Assembly (NCBI RefSeq): GCF_022539665.2
Contig: NC_081340.1
Coordinates: forward strand, 1,550,001-1,614,000
Origin: Daphnia carinata
Taxonomy: Eukaryota > Arthropoda > Branchiopoda > Diplostraca > Daphniidae
Length of the DNA: 64,000 nt
Direction: 5' to 3'
Shown here in pieces: positions 11,036 through 22,062 of this stretch. Numbering within the stretch: the stretch's first letter is position 1; each line of letters opens with the position of its first letter. The translations under genes were made by a program, and so were the position numbers. The notes below the pieces were generated by a model. The model searched no databases, was not told where the DNA came from, and saw only the letters and a list, made by a program, of their open reading frames with translations.

Positions 11036-11878
11036 TTATGACTTTTCTTTTCTTTGGTTTGTTAGACACAACTGGAATTTTATCAAATTGCACTCTAAAC
11101 CTCTTTTCTTCAGTTCACAGAACAGCAAGGAAAAATTTTTTACACAAAAAGATTCCAAAATACCACTAACATTCATGGAAGAGTTGGCCACAGATATTGA
11201 CGGGCCACTTGTATGGAAATCTGGATAAATGTTACCAGAGACAAACTGTTTTTCATGAGGTGTTGATTGCCTATTAAAATCAGTAGGTGGTTCACATGCA
11301 AAGTCTTGATGAAAGTGGGAATGCATGGTTTGTTCTTTCTCCTAAAAAACATAAATATATTGGTTAAACATATTAGCGGGACATGTCACAATCTGAATTT
11401 CAAATCCTTACCAAACTTGTTGAAGGAATAATACTACCACAGGTAGACTTCGTTCCTGGAAATTCTGACCGTTCATAGGAATTGGAAACCAATGAACCCA
11501 TTGCGTGGGCATTTGCCTGAAAAGGAAAAATGTTTCTGTTACACAATTATCACTGTACATAAGAATATTGCATGTCGAAGTAACCTCATGAAGAGTAGTA
11601 GTGGATGGCCATGGCCGGAACAGGCTTGGTACTGCGTTTTTCAGCAATTTGTTTTTTTCATTATAGCAGTTAGGTTCAAAGTGCAAACTGCAAATGCGGA
11701 GGTCTTTGTGTAATTTAAAATATTTGGAAAAACCTGTTATTGCACTGTTGGATGCAAATTGACGAAGCCATAGTTCAATTACATTTTCGTTTCTTGGCCA
11801 ACGAAAGAAACGAAGATTATTTTCTTTATTTGCGTAACTTGAACTAGAACAAAATAAAACGCAACACTTCACTCTCAT
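11036..11878 (-). CDS. THAP-domain protein encoded by the P-like transposon
   Basis: On the minus strand I read three exons, 11585-11878, 11412-11516 and 11036-11341. All join in phase 0 at GT-AG introns and give 234 aa. Residues 1-90 are a THAP zinc finger, a C2CH DNA-binding module. Its ligands are C6, C10, C63 and H66 (RICSLHF), with the family's RWP, a Trp at 37 and the closing AVPSLF motif at 82-87. The rest (about 140 residues) is low in recognisable features and is not the P-transposase catalytic domain. By analogy with truncated P proteins it could bind element ends without cutting. The minus-strand AATAAA at 11018-11023 directly follows the stop. The splice sites are good, so the gene may still be expressed. 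Confidence 0.75.
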
Positions 11879-11999
11879 TTAAAAAAAAAACTACCCTACA
11901 CAAAAAGCACTAATCGCGACTGAGACGCTGTCCACTTAAACAAGCATTGCCGAGCAATGGCAAAAATCAAGAAAATTTTAATGGGTGGAATTACGCTTT

Positions 12000-12100
12000 G
12001 GAAAGTGGAATTCAATTTGGGGTATTAAGCCCCTCTGGCAATGCAGTTTTAGGCGCTGGGGGTATTGCGCGTTGACAGGCCGTTATTAGAGTAGGCCATG
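12000..12100 (-). repeat. Right terminal inverted repeat of the P-like element
   Basis: Reverse-complement partner of 10723-10823. The second copy of the target duplication CCTTGCAT follows at 12101-12108. Confidence 0.88.
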
Positions 12101-12108
12101 CCTTGCAT

Positions 12109-12490
12109 CTTGCAACTGCATTGCAGACCATAGCTTTAGATGCTGCGCCTAAGACAAAGGGTTGGGGAAAAAACGTTTTACGTAATTAAAAATTAAATAA
12201 ATCTGAAGATCAAAGCATCAGTTTTCGTTTGCTTAAAGCGTGGAAATTTCAAAATTTACATTAACAGCATACTGGAAAAAGAGGAGTATTGGTTCTATCT
12301 AAATGCTATCCTGCACTACATACGAACAGGTACTTTGAAAGGTTAAATAAGAAAAGAAAACTTGTCGTTACTTTCTCAGTTGAAACAAGAAGGGGAAATT
12401 TTCTCATTCGACGTAGTTTAGTTAAAGATGGACACAATATAGGTTTAAATTTCATGTTAAAATTTTTCTTCTCAAATAGTCTAATACATC
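12109..12490. other. Intergenic DNA, likely promoter and leader of the next gene
   Basis: AT-rich; it includes a 72-codon open frame at 12289-12507 with no recognisable domain. No TATA box stands out. Confidence 0.35.
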
Positions 12491-15400
12491 ATGAGTCTAG
12501 TGGATAAAAGAAGATTATCTGAAGCTTTAATGTTGACTGGCAAGAAAATTTCAGCCTTCGACTTTGCATGGGGTCATTATCTTGAAGAAAATGTACTTCT
12601 AAGTCTGTGTATCACTGGTGTTGGAAACATTACAGTGCCTATTTCTTTGACGGTATTTACTTTATAATGCCATGTAGACAACATCGGGAAACACATTAAG
12701 TCTTATTTCAGGATATTGAACGTCTGAAGAAAGCCCAAGAGCTAGAACACCGTGTCACAGGCAATGTGGATCCTTTACCTGATACCAAAACTATGCGAAT
12801 AGAGGCCCAATCAGTGACTTTTATTCCATCAAACTTTCTACAGAGTGGGATTTCTGCACTGTCGTCAACCGCGATGCGTCACCTTGGAATTAATCCAGGC
12901 GTCTTAGCTATCGAAACACATTTAGATAAGCTTTCATTCACTCCTCCTGGTGGACGTCTGGAACCAAGTTTTGTTTTGAAAAGACAGCCAGGTAAAAAAC
13001 GAGCTTAGCTAAGTTTTATGGATTTACTCATCAAAGATGTTGTTTTTTCTGGAAAAAGGTATGTTTGCCACCATGATTCTGCAAATTCCAGTTGAAGGTG
13101 GTCATACCGGTGGAACACTTAAAGTTCAGTCAGGTAGTAAATCAATGGGTTTTAAGTGTGTGGTCGGCAACAACCAAAAGTTTCACCTGACAGCCATTTA
13201 TGTTGGTTGTAAGCAAGAGTTGGAGACGGTCACGACAGGCTGGATGGCGACATTATCCTTTAATCTTGTTTGGAAAAATGCCATGGCCATGGCTGATTCC
13301 CCTCTCCCGTTTCCAGATTTAATAATAGTTTTAAATGAAATAACCGAATCGCTCAAGGCTTGGACAACTCCTACAGATTACGAACCTGTACGTCAGAAGG
13401 TCGCTGCTACGGTTGGAGCTTCTCCGGAAGAAATTGTTGCTTCCGTATTAGACACGTTTTTGCCTAGCGATCGTCTAGATTATTCTCCGGGCATCTTATC
13501 GCCGAACGCTAGATGTTCAAACGAAGCCAGCAATATGCTATTTTTTTTACTTGAAGGAAAGTACAGCATAGCTGATCTAGGATTTGCCGATCTTACTGGA
13601 CAGGATGAGAAATTAGCTCGCATCTTTAATTGTTCCCTATTTCTTGACACACATTTGGCCGTCATCACGCAGCATATAACAGGCGCTCTGGACTATTGCG
13701 ATTTGGAAAAGGAGATATTATTGAATAAAACATTTAAAATTGAGCATTGGATAAATTCCACTAATACGCTCATCAAACTAAAAGGAATTGAATTTGACCT
13801 ACGAACTCAGTTGATAGGCGACATGCAAAAGCTCAAGAATTATATTGTCCACGAAGACGGCGAAAGCGAAAAAAAACTGCCACCTGGATCGCCTCGATCC
13901 TTTTTCTGCCACTATCCTGTCTTAGTCATATGGCCGAAGCCACAAACAATCCGCATCTATTGCCAACATGGCTTTGATGCGGTCCTTGACCGTATGGAAG
14001 CCGCAGTCGATATTTCCTCTAATTGTCAGGAGCTAATCGGCGATCTTGGCATTGTATTGTCATTCTGCCGGACAGAACCGTTCAAAGTTTGGAGAGATCC
14101 CACGATTAAAGCTGGCCGTCGAACTTATAGGCTGTTTAGACTATGTCTGTTTTTACAAGCTCGTGACGAGGGACTCGAACTCCTTGATTTACTTGCAACA
14201 GATTTCTGTTCCGATAGTGGGAAGGATGCGCTTAGTCTCATTACTAATAGCAATTCACCGACGTATATCTACGAGGGTATTCAAAGCGAAGATGTGGCAG
14301 AAGTTATCGCGGAGTTCCAATATCTGATCAGTGGTAAAAAAAAGAAAGCTCTGTCAATTGTATTTGTTCACTGTGCTTGTTAAATGGACTGTATTTTTAT
14401 ATTCTGCAGGTTGGAGTGCGTGTTTGGATCGAATTTTGAAATTGGCCACTCCAAACCGCATCGTTGAACAACTGGCTCAGCTCATCAATCTCGTGAAACA
14501 CCTTTTGGATCGCTCATGTTTAGAAGAAGGAGTAAACTTAATGGACTGCATTTCTTTGATTCTGAGGGATCTGGAATCCAACTTTGCCAAGGCTTTAAGA
14601 CAACCTGAAGTGGATGCTTTCTTGGATCAGCTTACAATTATGGAAACAAATCCGTTGACCTCTAATCCGTCGCGTTTGGAAGATTTTGCCTTCCTATTCG
14701 CCCGGCTTGACTTTAACGTGCAATGCCGCCTGGTGGTCGATCTACAAAAGGAAAAGTGTGCCAGACTCCGTGACCTTCCATCTTGTCAACAAATGTTTCG
14801 AAATTTGTGCCGCACCGTGTCCGTTTGCGATTTACGAGCTGTTGGACTAATGCCTAACGTTGTCGTCCAGTTACTGACGGGCTATCTGAGTCTTGATGAT
14901 GAAAACCTAGTACAATCAATCACGGATCAGATATGTACCACAAACATTCAGTGTCCGGAACCATCAGCTCAGAACAACGATTTATTGGAAGCAATTTTGT
15001 ATTCGTCACAAGTGTGGGAGCTAGTTCCGACACTCCAATTGGCGAAAAAAACTGTTGTTCGTCTAGTAATTGCCCGTTTATCGTTCTTGGTTTCTGTAGT
15101 TGATCAACCAGTCCCAGCTGACGATAAGAACACCCCAAAATGTGAGGGGGCCGAGGACCCTTCGATGGTGCAACCGTCTCAAGATGCTGTGAGAAAAAGT
15201 GTTTCGCGGTGTGTTCATTGGGTTTTCCGATTAGAACGAGACAGCGCGATAGAAGATCAACAAGGATTTGATTTACTCACCTCCCTTTATTCGAAGTTAT
15301 CATTGGAAAACTTGTGTCATCTTACATTGGATCTACGCGTATTGGATGATTCTCTGTTGAAAGAAAATCCAACAACCTGCAGGTTATTTGTTAATCTTTG

Positions 15401-16715
15401 CCAATTGTTAGTGAGCCGGAGCAAAGAAGCCATACCTCAAGTGCCGCAAGAAATCGTGATTGAAGTCGTCAAAACCTTCATTTGGCTAGGTGATGTCTTA
15501 CTCGTTCGATCACTGGTCAAACAAATTTGTTTGGCTGGAAGTGGAGGTTCCTGGGATCCCGTGGACAAAAACAAATTGCTTGAAACTATCGTATCGTCGC
15601 TTGAGTCGTGGTGTGAAATTGGTCCGAGCTCTAGTCGACTAGTTCGTGACTCTGCAACTGCTCTGATTGGAGCTTGGATTGTCGGCTTGTGTCGTATTCT
15701 CGACCAAGTAGGCTCCGTTGCTACACTCAGTCGGCAAGCAGATGGATTACGGAACAAGATTGCCTTATGCGTCAACATATTCATCCGCACAGAAAAGAGC
15801 CAACCCCGTACCGATCAACCGAGCATTGCCACCTTCTTTTCATTGTTGCTTAGCAAACTATCTCCTGAAAGGCTCTGTCACCTGATTGTTGATTTGCGTA
15901 AGCTGGATGCTACAAATTCGTCCTCATCGTTGCTTAAATCCCCGCCTTGCTTCGATGTCTACCGAGACTTGTGTCGACTTCTTGTTTCTCAAGATTTGAA
16001 GTCATTCATGAAGCCGTATGCATGGCTCGTCACCGAGGTGTGGAAGTGTCTCCATTGGTTCGCTGACGAGGAGACCTTTATGACCCTTTCCCACAAGATC
16101 CTTGATGCTTTTCTTCCTGATCAAGAAAACCCGCTAGTGGCGAGGATTGTAACTTCATCAGAGCTTCGCCTGCTGGCCACTGCTTCCTCGTACGGGAAAA
16201 CGGCTTTTTGTCTCTTCCTGGATCAACGTATCAATCGTTTAAAAAGCATTTCAAAACCCTATCTGTCGTGGGACCATCCGTATGCTGTTGTTCCGGGTCA
16301 TCCAGAAGTAGAAGCGTTTCTTCGATCATCACACAAGTCGATGATGTATTCCCATTTTGGTACATTTTCGGCCGCTTGCAAGTTTGCTGTCCGAGTGAGT
16401 GGCACAAAAAACGGCTACAGCGTCCAAGTTAATCCAGTTAAAGTGGGCAAACAATTCCGATGCAAAATTGATAAGATGCTGAGCCGTAATGCCTTGCTGA
16501 AAAAAGAAATAGATGATTTGACCGAATTTCTGGGAAGTCTCAAGCAAGCTGACAGTATCGCAGCTGGGCCATCTTCGAAATGCAGTAACAGTCCAGCCGA
16601 AAAAATCACGTTTAAGAAGGAAATAGTCTCGTCTGACGATGAGATTTGCATCACTCCTCCAACCAAACGAGCCAAAGCGGAGCCTACCTTCATCACCAAT
16701 GCTGCAGATTATTAG
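12491..16715 (+). CDS. Large protein with a degenerate 2OG-Fe(II) oxygenase-like N-terminal domain (1340 aa)
   Basis: Exons are 12491-12652, 12712-12991, 13059-14333 and 14410-16715. All introns are GT-AG and the total is 1341 codons including the stop. Residues about 85-240 follow the layout of the prolyl-4-hydroxylase-like family seen in fungi and crustaceans: GMFATMILQIPVEGGHTGG, then F-H-L-T-A-I-Y, then the VTTGW...LSFNLVW strand. The positions normally holding the iron ligands (H-x-D before the GMF motif and the His of CxHE) read LEPS and CKQE, and the usual Arg after SG is Met, so catalysis is doubtful. The remaining 1000 residues are helical with no domain I know. A C-terminal basic patch PTKRAKAE, after an acidic stretch, suggests nuclear location. 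AATAAA lies at 17160-17165. The function is unknown. Confidence 0.8.
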
Positions 16716-17520
16716 TAACGTGCCTTACCTGCCGTTTAACTTGCTCAATGGAAAGTAGGGTTTGTGAATTGTTCATGTTTTTAGTCCTAAATAGTTTTCG
16801 TTCGTGTTTTCTAGTAGAAACGGAGAAACTCAAAGATTATTAATGATTTTTTTTTGCCAGTTGCATTTTTTTTTTTTTTTTTTGCTTTGTTTCCATGTTA
16901 CATCTTGTGCTAATTCGCTCTGCAAGAGCTACATCTTTGAAAACAGTTTCTGATTTGATTTTGACCAACACTTTTGTTATCAAGGGTAATTCGTCAAAAC
17001 CTGGATTTGTGGCGCCTGTTGTTTGGCCACTCATATTTTTCTTGCAGTGCATGTAAATCTTGAACAACTCAGATAATGAATCATTCCCTAACCAAAGTTT
17101 TACGAGTGAATACAACCAAGATTTTGTTCGTGCCTTCATGTGGCAATATGTTTTACCGAAATAAAATAAAAAATCAGTTTTTTTTTCCTTTTTTCCCCCG
17201 TAGCCATGAATCGATGCGGCTCATATTTAATGCTCTAATGACAAGATTACATATCCTAGCCGTATAAAAGTGAAATTTTAAAAACGGATAAGAATGTTTA
17301 TATGGCAATCCGTTTACCTCCCCCCCCCCCCCCCCCCGAAAAGAATTTTTTTTTTAAATATCGTTCTAAAGCTTATAAAATAATGCAAAAAACAGTCGGG
17401 ATTATTTCGTTGTCCTTATTTTTTTTTTGAGTTATTAGGAGCATTGCACTTGTAGCTTTTTTTGTTACAACGTTTCTCAGATTTATGTTGCCCGTTTCGG
17501 CACTCTGGCAGGCTTGTAGT
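16716..17520. other. 3' UTR of the preceding gene and flanking simple sequence
   Basis: Overlapping AATAAA signals at 17160-17170 probably end the upstream transcript. A poly-C tract of about 18 bases lies at about 17319-17337. Immediately before it, at 17299, is a copy of the TATGGCAATCCGTTT motif that recurs at the ends of the following repeats. Confidence 0.5.
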
Positions 17521-17773
17521 GTTACTATATAGTTACACAGATACCTATTAATTACTGTATAGTTATATTTTAGTCAAGTAAAGTTATTAATTAAAAAAAT
17601 TATATATTTATATGGTTAGAATGTCTAAAGTTCTATCTAGAGAAATAAATAAGGATCTAGCCGATAGATGGCCATAGCTGTAAAAAAGAAAAAAAAGGCC
17701 GATCTTTGTTTTTGTTTTTTTGGGGTAAAACGGATTGCCATAGTCATGTGATTCTCATTGTTTACTTTGTTTT

Positions 17774-18249
17774 TTATATGGCAATCCGTTTTACACAAAA
17801 AAAAAATTTCGCCAAAAAAAAAAAAATTCACACTTTTCTTTTTTTCCGACACGTAACCATCTACCGGCTCAGACTCGTTATTACTGGCGTAGGCAATTTC
17901 AGTCCATTGGATGCCATTCGCAGTTAGTTCAGTAGCGTGGATGGAGAATAACGCGTGGCTGGTAGAACAATTGAAAAATGGATAAGATAATACAACAAAA
18001 GGATGGTAAGTATGGCAATCCGTTTTACACAAAAAAAAAAAAAATTTCGCCAAAAAAAAAAAATATCACACTTTTTTCTTTTTTTCCGACACGTAGCCAT
18101 CTACCGCTCAGACTCGTTATTACTGGCGTAGGCAATTTCAGTCCATTGGATGCCATTCGCAGTTAGTTCATTAGCGTTGATGGAGAATAACGCGTGGCTG
18201 GAGGAACAATTGAAAAATGGATAAGATAATACAACAAAAGGATGGTAAG
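17774..18249 (+). repeat. Tandem duplication of a 235-240 bp unit
   Basis: Two adjacent, nearly identical units (about 17774-18007 and 18008-18249) each begin TATGGCAATCCGTTTTACAC. Each passes through A/T homopolymers and a shared ACACGTARCCATCTACCG block, and ends with the same first exon and splice donor (ATGGATAAGATAATACAACA then GATG/gtaag). The right arm has only one unit, so the duplication arose after or during formation of the inverted repeat. Confidence 0.85.
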
Positions 18250-18936
18250 TATTGACATTATTATATTGGTTTTCAATTATTAATTATTGTTTATTAGATC
18301 AAATTATGAAGCTGCAGGCCCAATTATTGGAACAACACAATATATTAGATAACAACAAAGCTAAGGATGGTAAGACCTAATACGTAATGATTCTATTTAT
18401 TTGCTTTTATTTATTTGTGTTTTGTAGCTCAAATTTTGAGTCTACAAGCTCAGCTAGGGGAAAAGAACAAATTGGAATGGAACAGTTTCCAAACAGTGAA
18501 GGAGGTTTTTCAAAACTCTTCTCTAACTGAACGTGAGGATGAGTTGGCATTAGGCGAACACAGTCAGGTACCTAAACTTTTCAAATAAGAATTCAAAATA
18601 AGTATAGTATTTAAAAAAACAATTATTTATTGTTTAGTTATTCAGTCCACCACCTGACAGTGTGTTAAATTTAAATTCTGTTAGTGCTGTACTAAAAGAA
18701 TCGTTAATAATAAGTCCATGCAGCGAAGGAACTGAAGAATTGTGGGACCGTATTTGGGCCGAAAATGGGTGTGGTACAGAAACCCAGAAATGGCACAAGG
18801 TTAACATGAAACATGGATTAGGTACTTTTCGGTTTTTTGTCTATCGAAACAGTATTTTTAATGCTATTATTTTGCATTCACAGATTTTAACGGGGGATCA
18901 AATCAAGTCTGGAAGTGTTACAGGATGGAAGAGTGA
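18217..18936 (+). CDS. Left-arm copy of an unrecognised repeat-encoded coiled-coil protein
   Basis: I read exons 18217-18244, 18298-18369, 18428-18567, 18638-18821 and 18884-18936, all GT-AG, giving about 158 aa. The N-terminal third is a coiled coil built from repeated units (DQIMKLQAQLLEQ, then AQILSLQAQLGEK). A segment with SPPPDSVLNLNSVS and CSEGTEELWDRIWAENGCG follows. The last exon is uncertain: a second frame there reads GSVTGWKSEPTDEKTLRVHY and also looks protein-like. The family is unknown to me. A coiled coil suggests oligomerisation. The same exon layout recurs twice on the opposite strand nearby, so this is a gene of the repeat itself. A further open frame at 19007-19207 has a counterpart at 21831-22031. 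Confidence 0.5.
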
Positions 18937-19673
18937 GCCTACAGATGAAAAAACACTGAGAGTGCATTACCGTAAGGTGTGTGGTAAATTAATAGAGTAA
19001 TGCAAATTGCCTAATGAGAAGTACCATCTTGTGTTAATGAATCCAGTACAACAGCAATCCTTTATAGTTCTGTCACAGCTAGAAGCCTCAAATAATTCTG
19101 CTTCTCTTGCTAAAGAACAACTTGTCCTTTATGTTCAGAGTGTTGGGGAAACTGGGTATTTAAATGGCCCTAAAGATGTTTTAATTTTGCTGCTATTGCA
19201 GAGATGAACATCATACATGGACTCTTTAGGTATGAAAGGATTTTTCTTCAAATAATTTTGAATTTATGACGAAGAATTTCTCCTCCTTTTTGCCAACCAG
19301 GTCTTATCTACCAAAAAAAATTTTATCCAATAGGAAAGGATTTTCATGTACTGGGAAAACAACTATCAACAATGCAACATTCTACAGGTGCTAGTTTATC
19401 ATTCAAGAGCCTTATACAATGAAGTTAATCTGCAATTTGTATGTCCTTTCCCAAGCTTCCACCAGAAGTTGAATCTATGAGTCATGTAAGTTCCATGATC
19501 AACAATTGATGTGTTTAACGGTGTTGTTTTTCTTTTCTCAATATAGGTTAATAGTAACATTGGATCTGAAAAGATTCTTGGTTGGGGCAAGACACTGAAT
19601 AAATTGTCTTGATTGGATGGATGACATGACATTGCTATACTTAATTCGGATTCCCCAGACGGTATTTGATATT

Positions 19674-20059
19674 AAAAAAATTGAAGTGCATATCTGGGCT
19701 CCCTTCTTTTCTGAAGCCCCGTTTCCCCTTGACTCATAATAAGCCCGTAGGGGGTCATGCCCCTACTGTACGGTATATATAAAAACAACATATACCGAGG
19801 TTTGGAGGGCTCTGGCCGGAAAGGGGACGTGGGGTGCCGCTTCGTCCGATGATGTGTTCACGGAGGGTGACGTGGCTGCCCACAAATCCGAACTAAAGGT
19901 TAATCGCTCCTGTAAAAATGTTCCAAATCTTCAGCTCTTCTTCCGGCTTCTCTTAGCCAATCACCGGGTAATCTCCCCGGTGGGTCAACAAGGCAGTGTC
20001 TCCCCCTGCCTGGGTTGACGGCAACTTTTGAAAGGGCTATTGTGCCTTTTTAAAGTTGC
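19674..20059 (-). repeat. Structured repeat segment, copy A (minus orientation)
   Basis: Inverted partner of copy B. Read on the minus strand it begins GCAACTTT, passes through a series of self-complementary stems (GTCAAC/GTTGAC, AGGCAG/CTGCCT, CACCGGG/CCCGGTG, GGCT/AGCC, GTAGGGG/CCCCTAC) and ends GGGAGCCCAGATATGCACTT. A tRNA-like sequence lies upstream of it on the same strand at 20272-20337. See the findings for the covariation argument. Confidence 0.7.
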
Positions 20060-20271
20060 AAAAATAATTGTAATGTGCAGAGAATTGTCAATAAAATTTT
20101 TTTTATAAAATATTTTTTGCAAAATTCGTTTCTTTCATTGTCTGTGTTAGCTTTGTTCACACATTGCATTTATCATTTTTTTTTTTGGCTTTGCTTTATT
20201 TGTTTTTGTCACATTAGATGGTAAGGTGACGGGTATTGGTTTATCGTTTATCTGTAAGCATTCTATTATTA

Positions 20272-20337
20272 TCCAGGGATCGAACCTTGGATGTTCGGCA
20301 TACCTCGCCGATGCTCTACCAATGAGCCACGAATCAT
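20272..20337 (-). repeat. tRNA-like module upstream of structured copy A
   Basis: On the minus strand it contains a box A-like TGGCTCATTGGTAGAGC and a perfect box B GGTTCGATCCC at normal spacing, about 66 nt overall. The acceptor arms do not pair well, so I read it as a tRNA-derived polymerase III promoter module, not a functional tRNA. Confidence 0.5.
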
Positions 20338-20460
20338 ATGATTATAAGTTGGCTTTTTTTTCTAGTCACTTGTGGACTTGCATTTACACTTAGAATAAAA
20401 CTGAAATGCAATTCTGCAATATACTCTTCTACATTTTTCTACTTCATTTTTACACATCTA

Positions 20461-20526
20461 TTGAGGTTTGAACCCAGGGTAACAGGTATCGCAGATAAAA
20501 GCTCTACCACGGAGCTAAGAACCTTA
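20461..20526 (-). repeat. Second tRNA-like module in the palindrome spacer
   Basis: Minus strand: box A-like TAGCTCCGTGGTAGAGC and box B-like GGGTTCAAACC. It lies upstream of the module at 20272-20337 in the same orientation, so copy A has two tRNA-like modules in a row, as does copy C. Confidence 0.45.
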
Positions 20527-20621
20527 TGGAAGCAATAGAAAGATAAACATATAGTTGTGAAAGACTGCATAAACATCCTAGACGATAACATATGATATGC
20601 GATAATAAAATATTTAGATAT

Positions 20622-20689
20622 ATCTCGTGGCTCAATGTTAGAGCATAGGCGTTGCACGCTGAATGTCTGGGGATCGGTTCCCATACGAG
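20622..20689 (+). repeat. tRNA-like module upstream of structured copy B
   Basis: Plus strand: TGGCTCAATGTTAGAGC followed by a weakened box B (GGATCGGTTCCC). It resembles the modules at 20272 (minus) and 26108 (plus) and precedes structured copy B by about 290 bp. Confidence 0.45.
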
Positions 20690-20978
20690 TAAAACATAAT
20701 ACAAAATTACTTCATAAAATATCCAGATTGGTACTTAAATCTAAGTTGAAGAATTCAAAGAGTGTAATAAATAATACTTACAAATAAACGATAAACCAAT
20801 GGAAACAATGCTTACCATCAAAGGTGACAAAAACAATAAAGGTGAATTAAGCAAGCTAAATATAAAAAGTGAAACGTGTGAACACAGCGCATACAGACAA
20901 TGAAAGAAACAAATTTTGCAAAAAATATTTTATAAAAAAAATTTTATTGACAATTCTCTGCACATTACAATTATTTTT

Positions 20979-21362
20979 GCAACTTTAAAAAGGCACAATA
21001 GCCCTTTCAAAAGTTGCCGTCAACCCAGGCAGGGGGAGACACTGCCTTGTTGACCCACCGGGGAGATTACCCGGTGATTGGCTAAGAGAAGCCGGAAGAA
21101 GAGCTGAAGATTTGGAACATTTTTACAGGAGCGATTAACCTTTAGTTCGGATTTGTGGGCAGCCACGTCACCCTCCGTGAACACATCATCGGACGAAGCG
21201 GCACCCCACGTCCCCTTTCCGGCCAGAGCCCTCCAAACCTCGGTATATGTTGTTTTTATATATACCGTACAGTAGGGGCATGACCCCCTACGGGCTTATT
21301 ATGAGTCAAGGGGAAACGGGGCTTCAGAAAAGAAGGGAGCCCAGATATGCACTTCAATTTTT
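20979..21362 (+). repeat. Structured repeat segment, copy B (plus orientation)
   Basis: It is nearly identical to the reverse complement of copy A and diverged from copy C. It contains hairpins GCAACTTT/AAAGTTGC, GTCAAC/GTTGAC enclosing AGGCAG/CTGCCT, CACCGGG-GAGATTA-CCCGGTG, GGCT-AAGAGA-AGCC and GTAGGGG/CCCCTAC. It ends GGGAGCCCAGATATGCACTT. No open frame spans it. Confidence 0.7.
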
Positions 21363-22062
21363 TTAATATCAAATACCGTCTGGGGTATCCGAATTAAGTA
21401 TAGAAATGTCATGTCATCCATCCAATCAATACAATTTATTCATTGTCTTGCCCCAACCAAGAATCTTTTCAGATCCAATGTTACTATTAACCTATATTGA
21501 GAAAAGAAAAACAACACTGTTAAACACATCAATTGTTGATCATGGAACTTACATGACTCATAGATTCAACTTCTGGTGGAAGCTTGGGAAAGGACATACA
21601 AATTGCAGATTAACATCATTGTATAAGGTTCTTGAATGATAAACTAGCACCTGTAGAACGTTGGATTGTTGATAGTTGTGTTCCCAGTACATGAAAATCC
21701 TTGCCTATTGGATAAAATTTTTTTTGGTTGATTAGACCTGGTTGGCAAAAAGGAGGAGAAATTCTTCGTCATAAATTTAAAATTATTTGAAGAAAAATCT
21801 TTTCATACCTAAAGAGTCCATGTATGATGTTCATCTCTGCAATGGCAGCAAAATTAAAACATCTTTAGGGCCATTTAAGTACCCAATTTCCCCAACACTC
21901 TGAACATAAAGGACAAGTTGTTCTTTAGACAGAGAAGCAGAATTATTTGAGGCTTCTAGCTGTGACAGAACTATAAAGGATTGCTGTTGTGCTGGATTCA
22001 TTAACACAAGATGGTACTTCTCATTAGGCAATTTGCATTACTCTATTAATTTACCTCACACC

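Larger units (their letters stand above)
10723..12100. mobile_element. P-superfamily DNA transposon, 1378 bp, internally short (non-autonomous)
   Basis: Both ends carry a near-perfect inverted repeat of about 100 bp (10723-10823 and 12000-12100) whose outer bases are CATGGCCTACTCTAATAACG. The element is flanked by an exact 8-bp direct repeat, CCTTGCAT, at 10715-10722 and 12101-12108. P elements make 8-bp target duplications, and their ends also begin CATG. The interior encodes one THAP-domain protein on the minus strand but no recognisable RNase-H-like catalytic core or GTP-binding region, so the copy should depend on a transposase in trans. High end identity and the intact duplication suggest fairly recent insertion. 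Confidence 0.85.

Noticed and set aside
18884-19000. BEN-domain-like reading (GSVTGWKSEPTDEK) of the last coiled-coil gene exon
   Set aside because: It needs a different splice phase from the preceding exon, and the similarity is only a few residues.
19674-20059. Hammerhead ribozyme in the structured segment
   Set aside because: No correctly placed CTGATGA core with a matching GAAA and three stems was found; an HDV-like fold could not be shown by eye either.
20272-20689. Functional tRNA genes in the palindrome spacer
   Set aside because: Box A and box B are present but acceptor and anticodon stems do not pair properly, and each sits in a repeated element; called tRNA-like modules instead.
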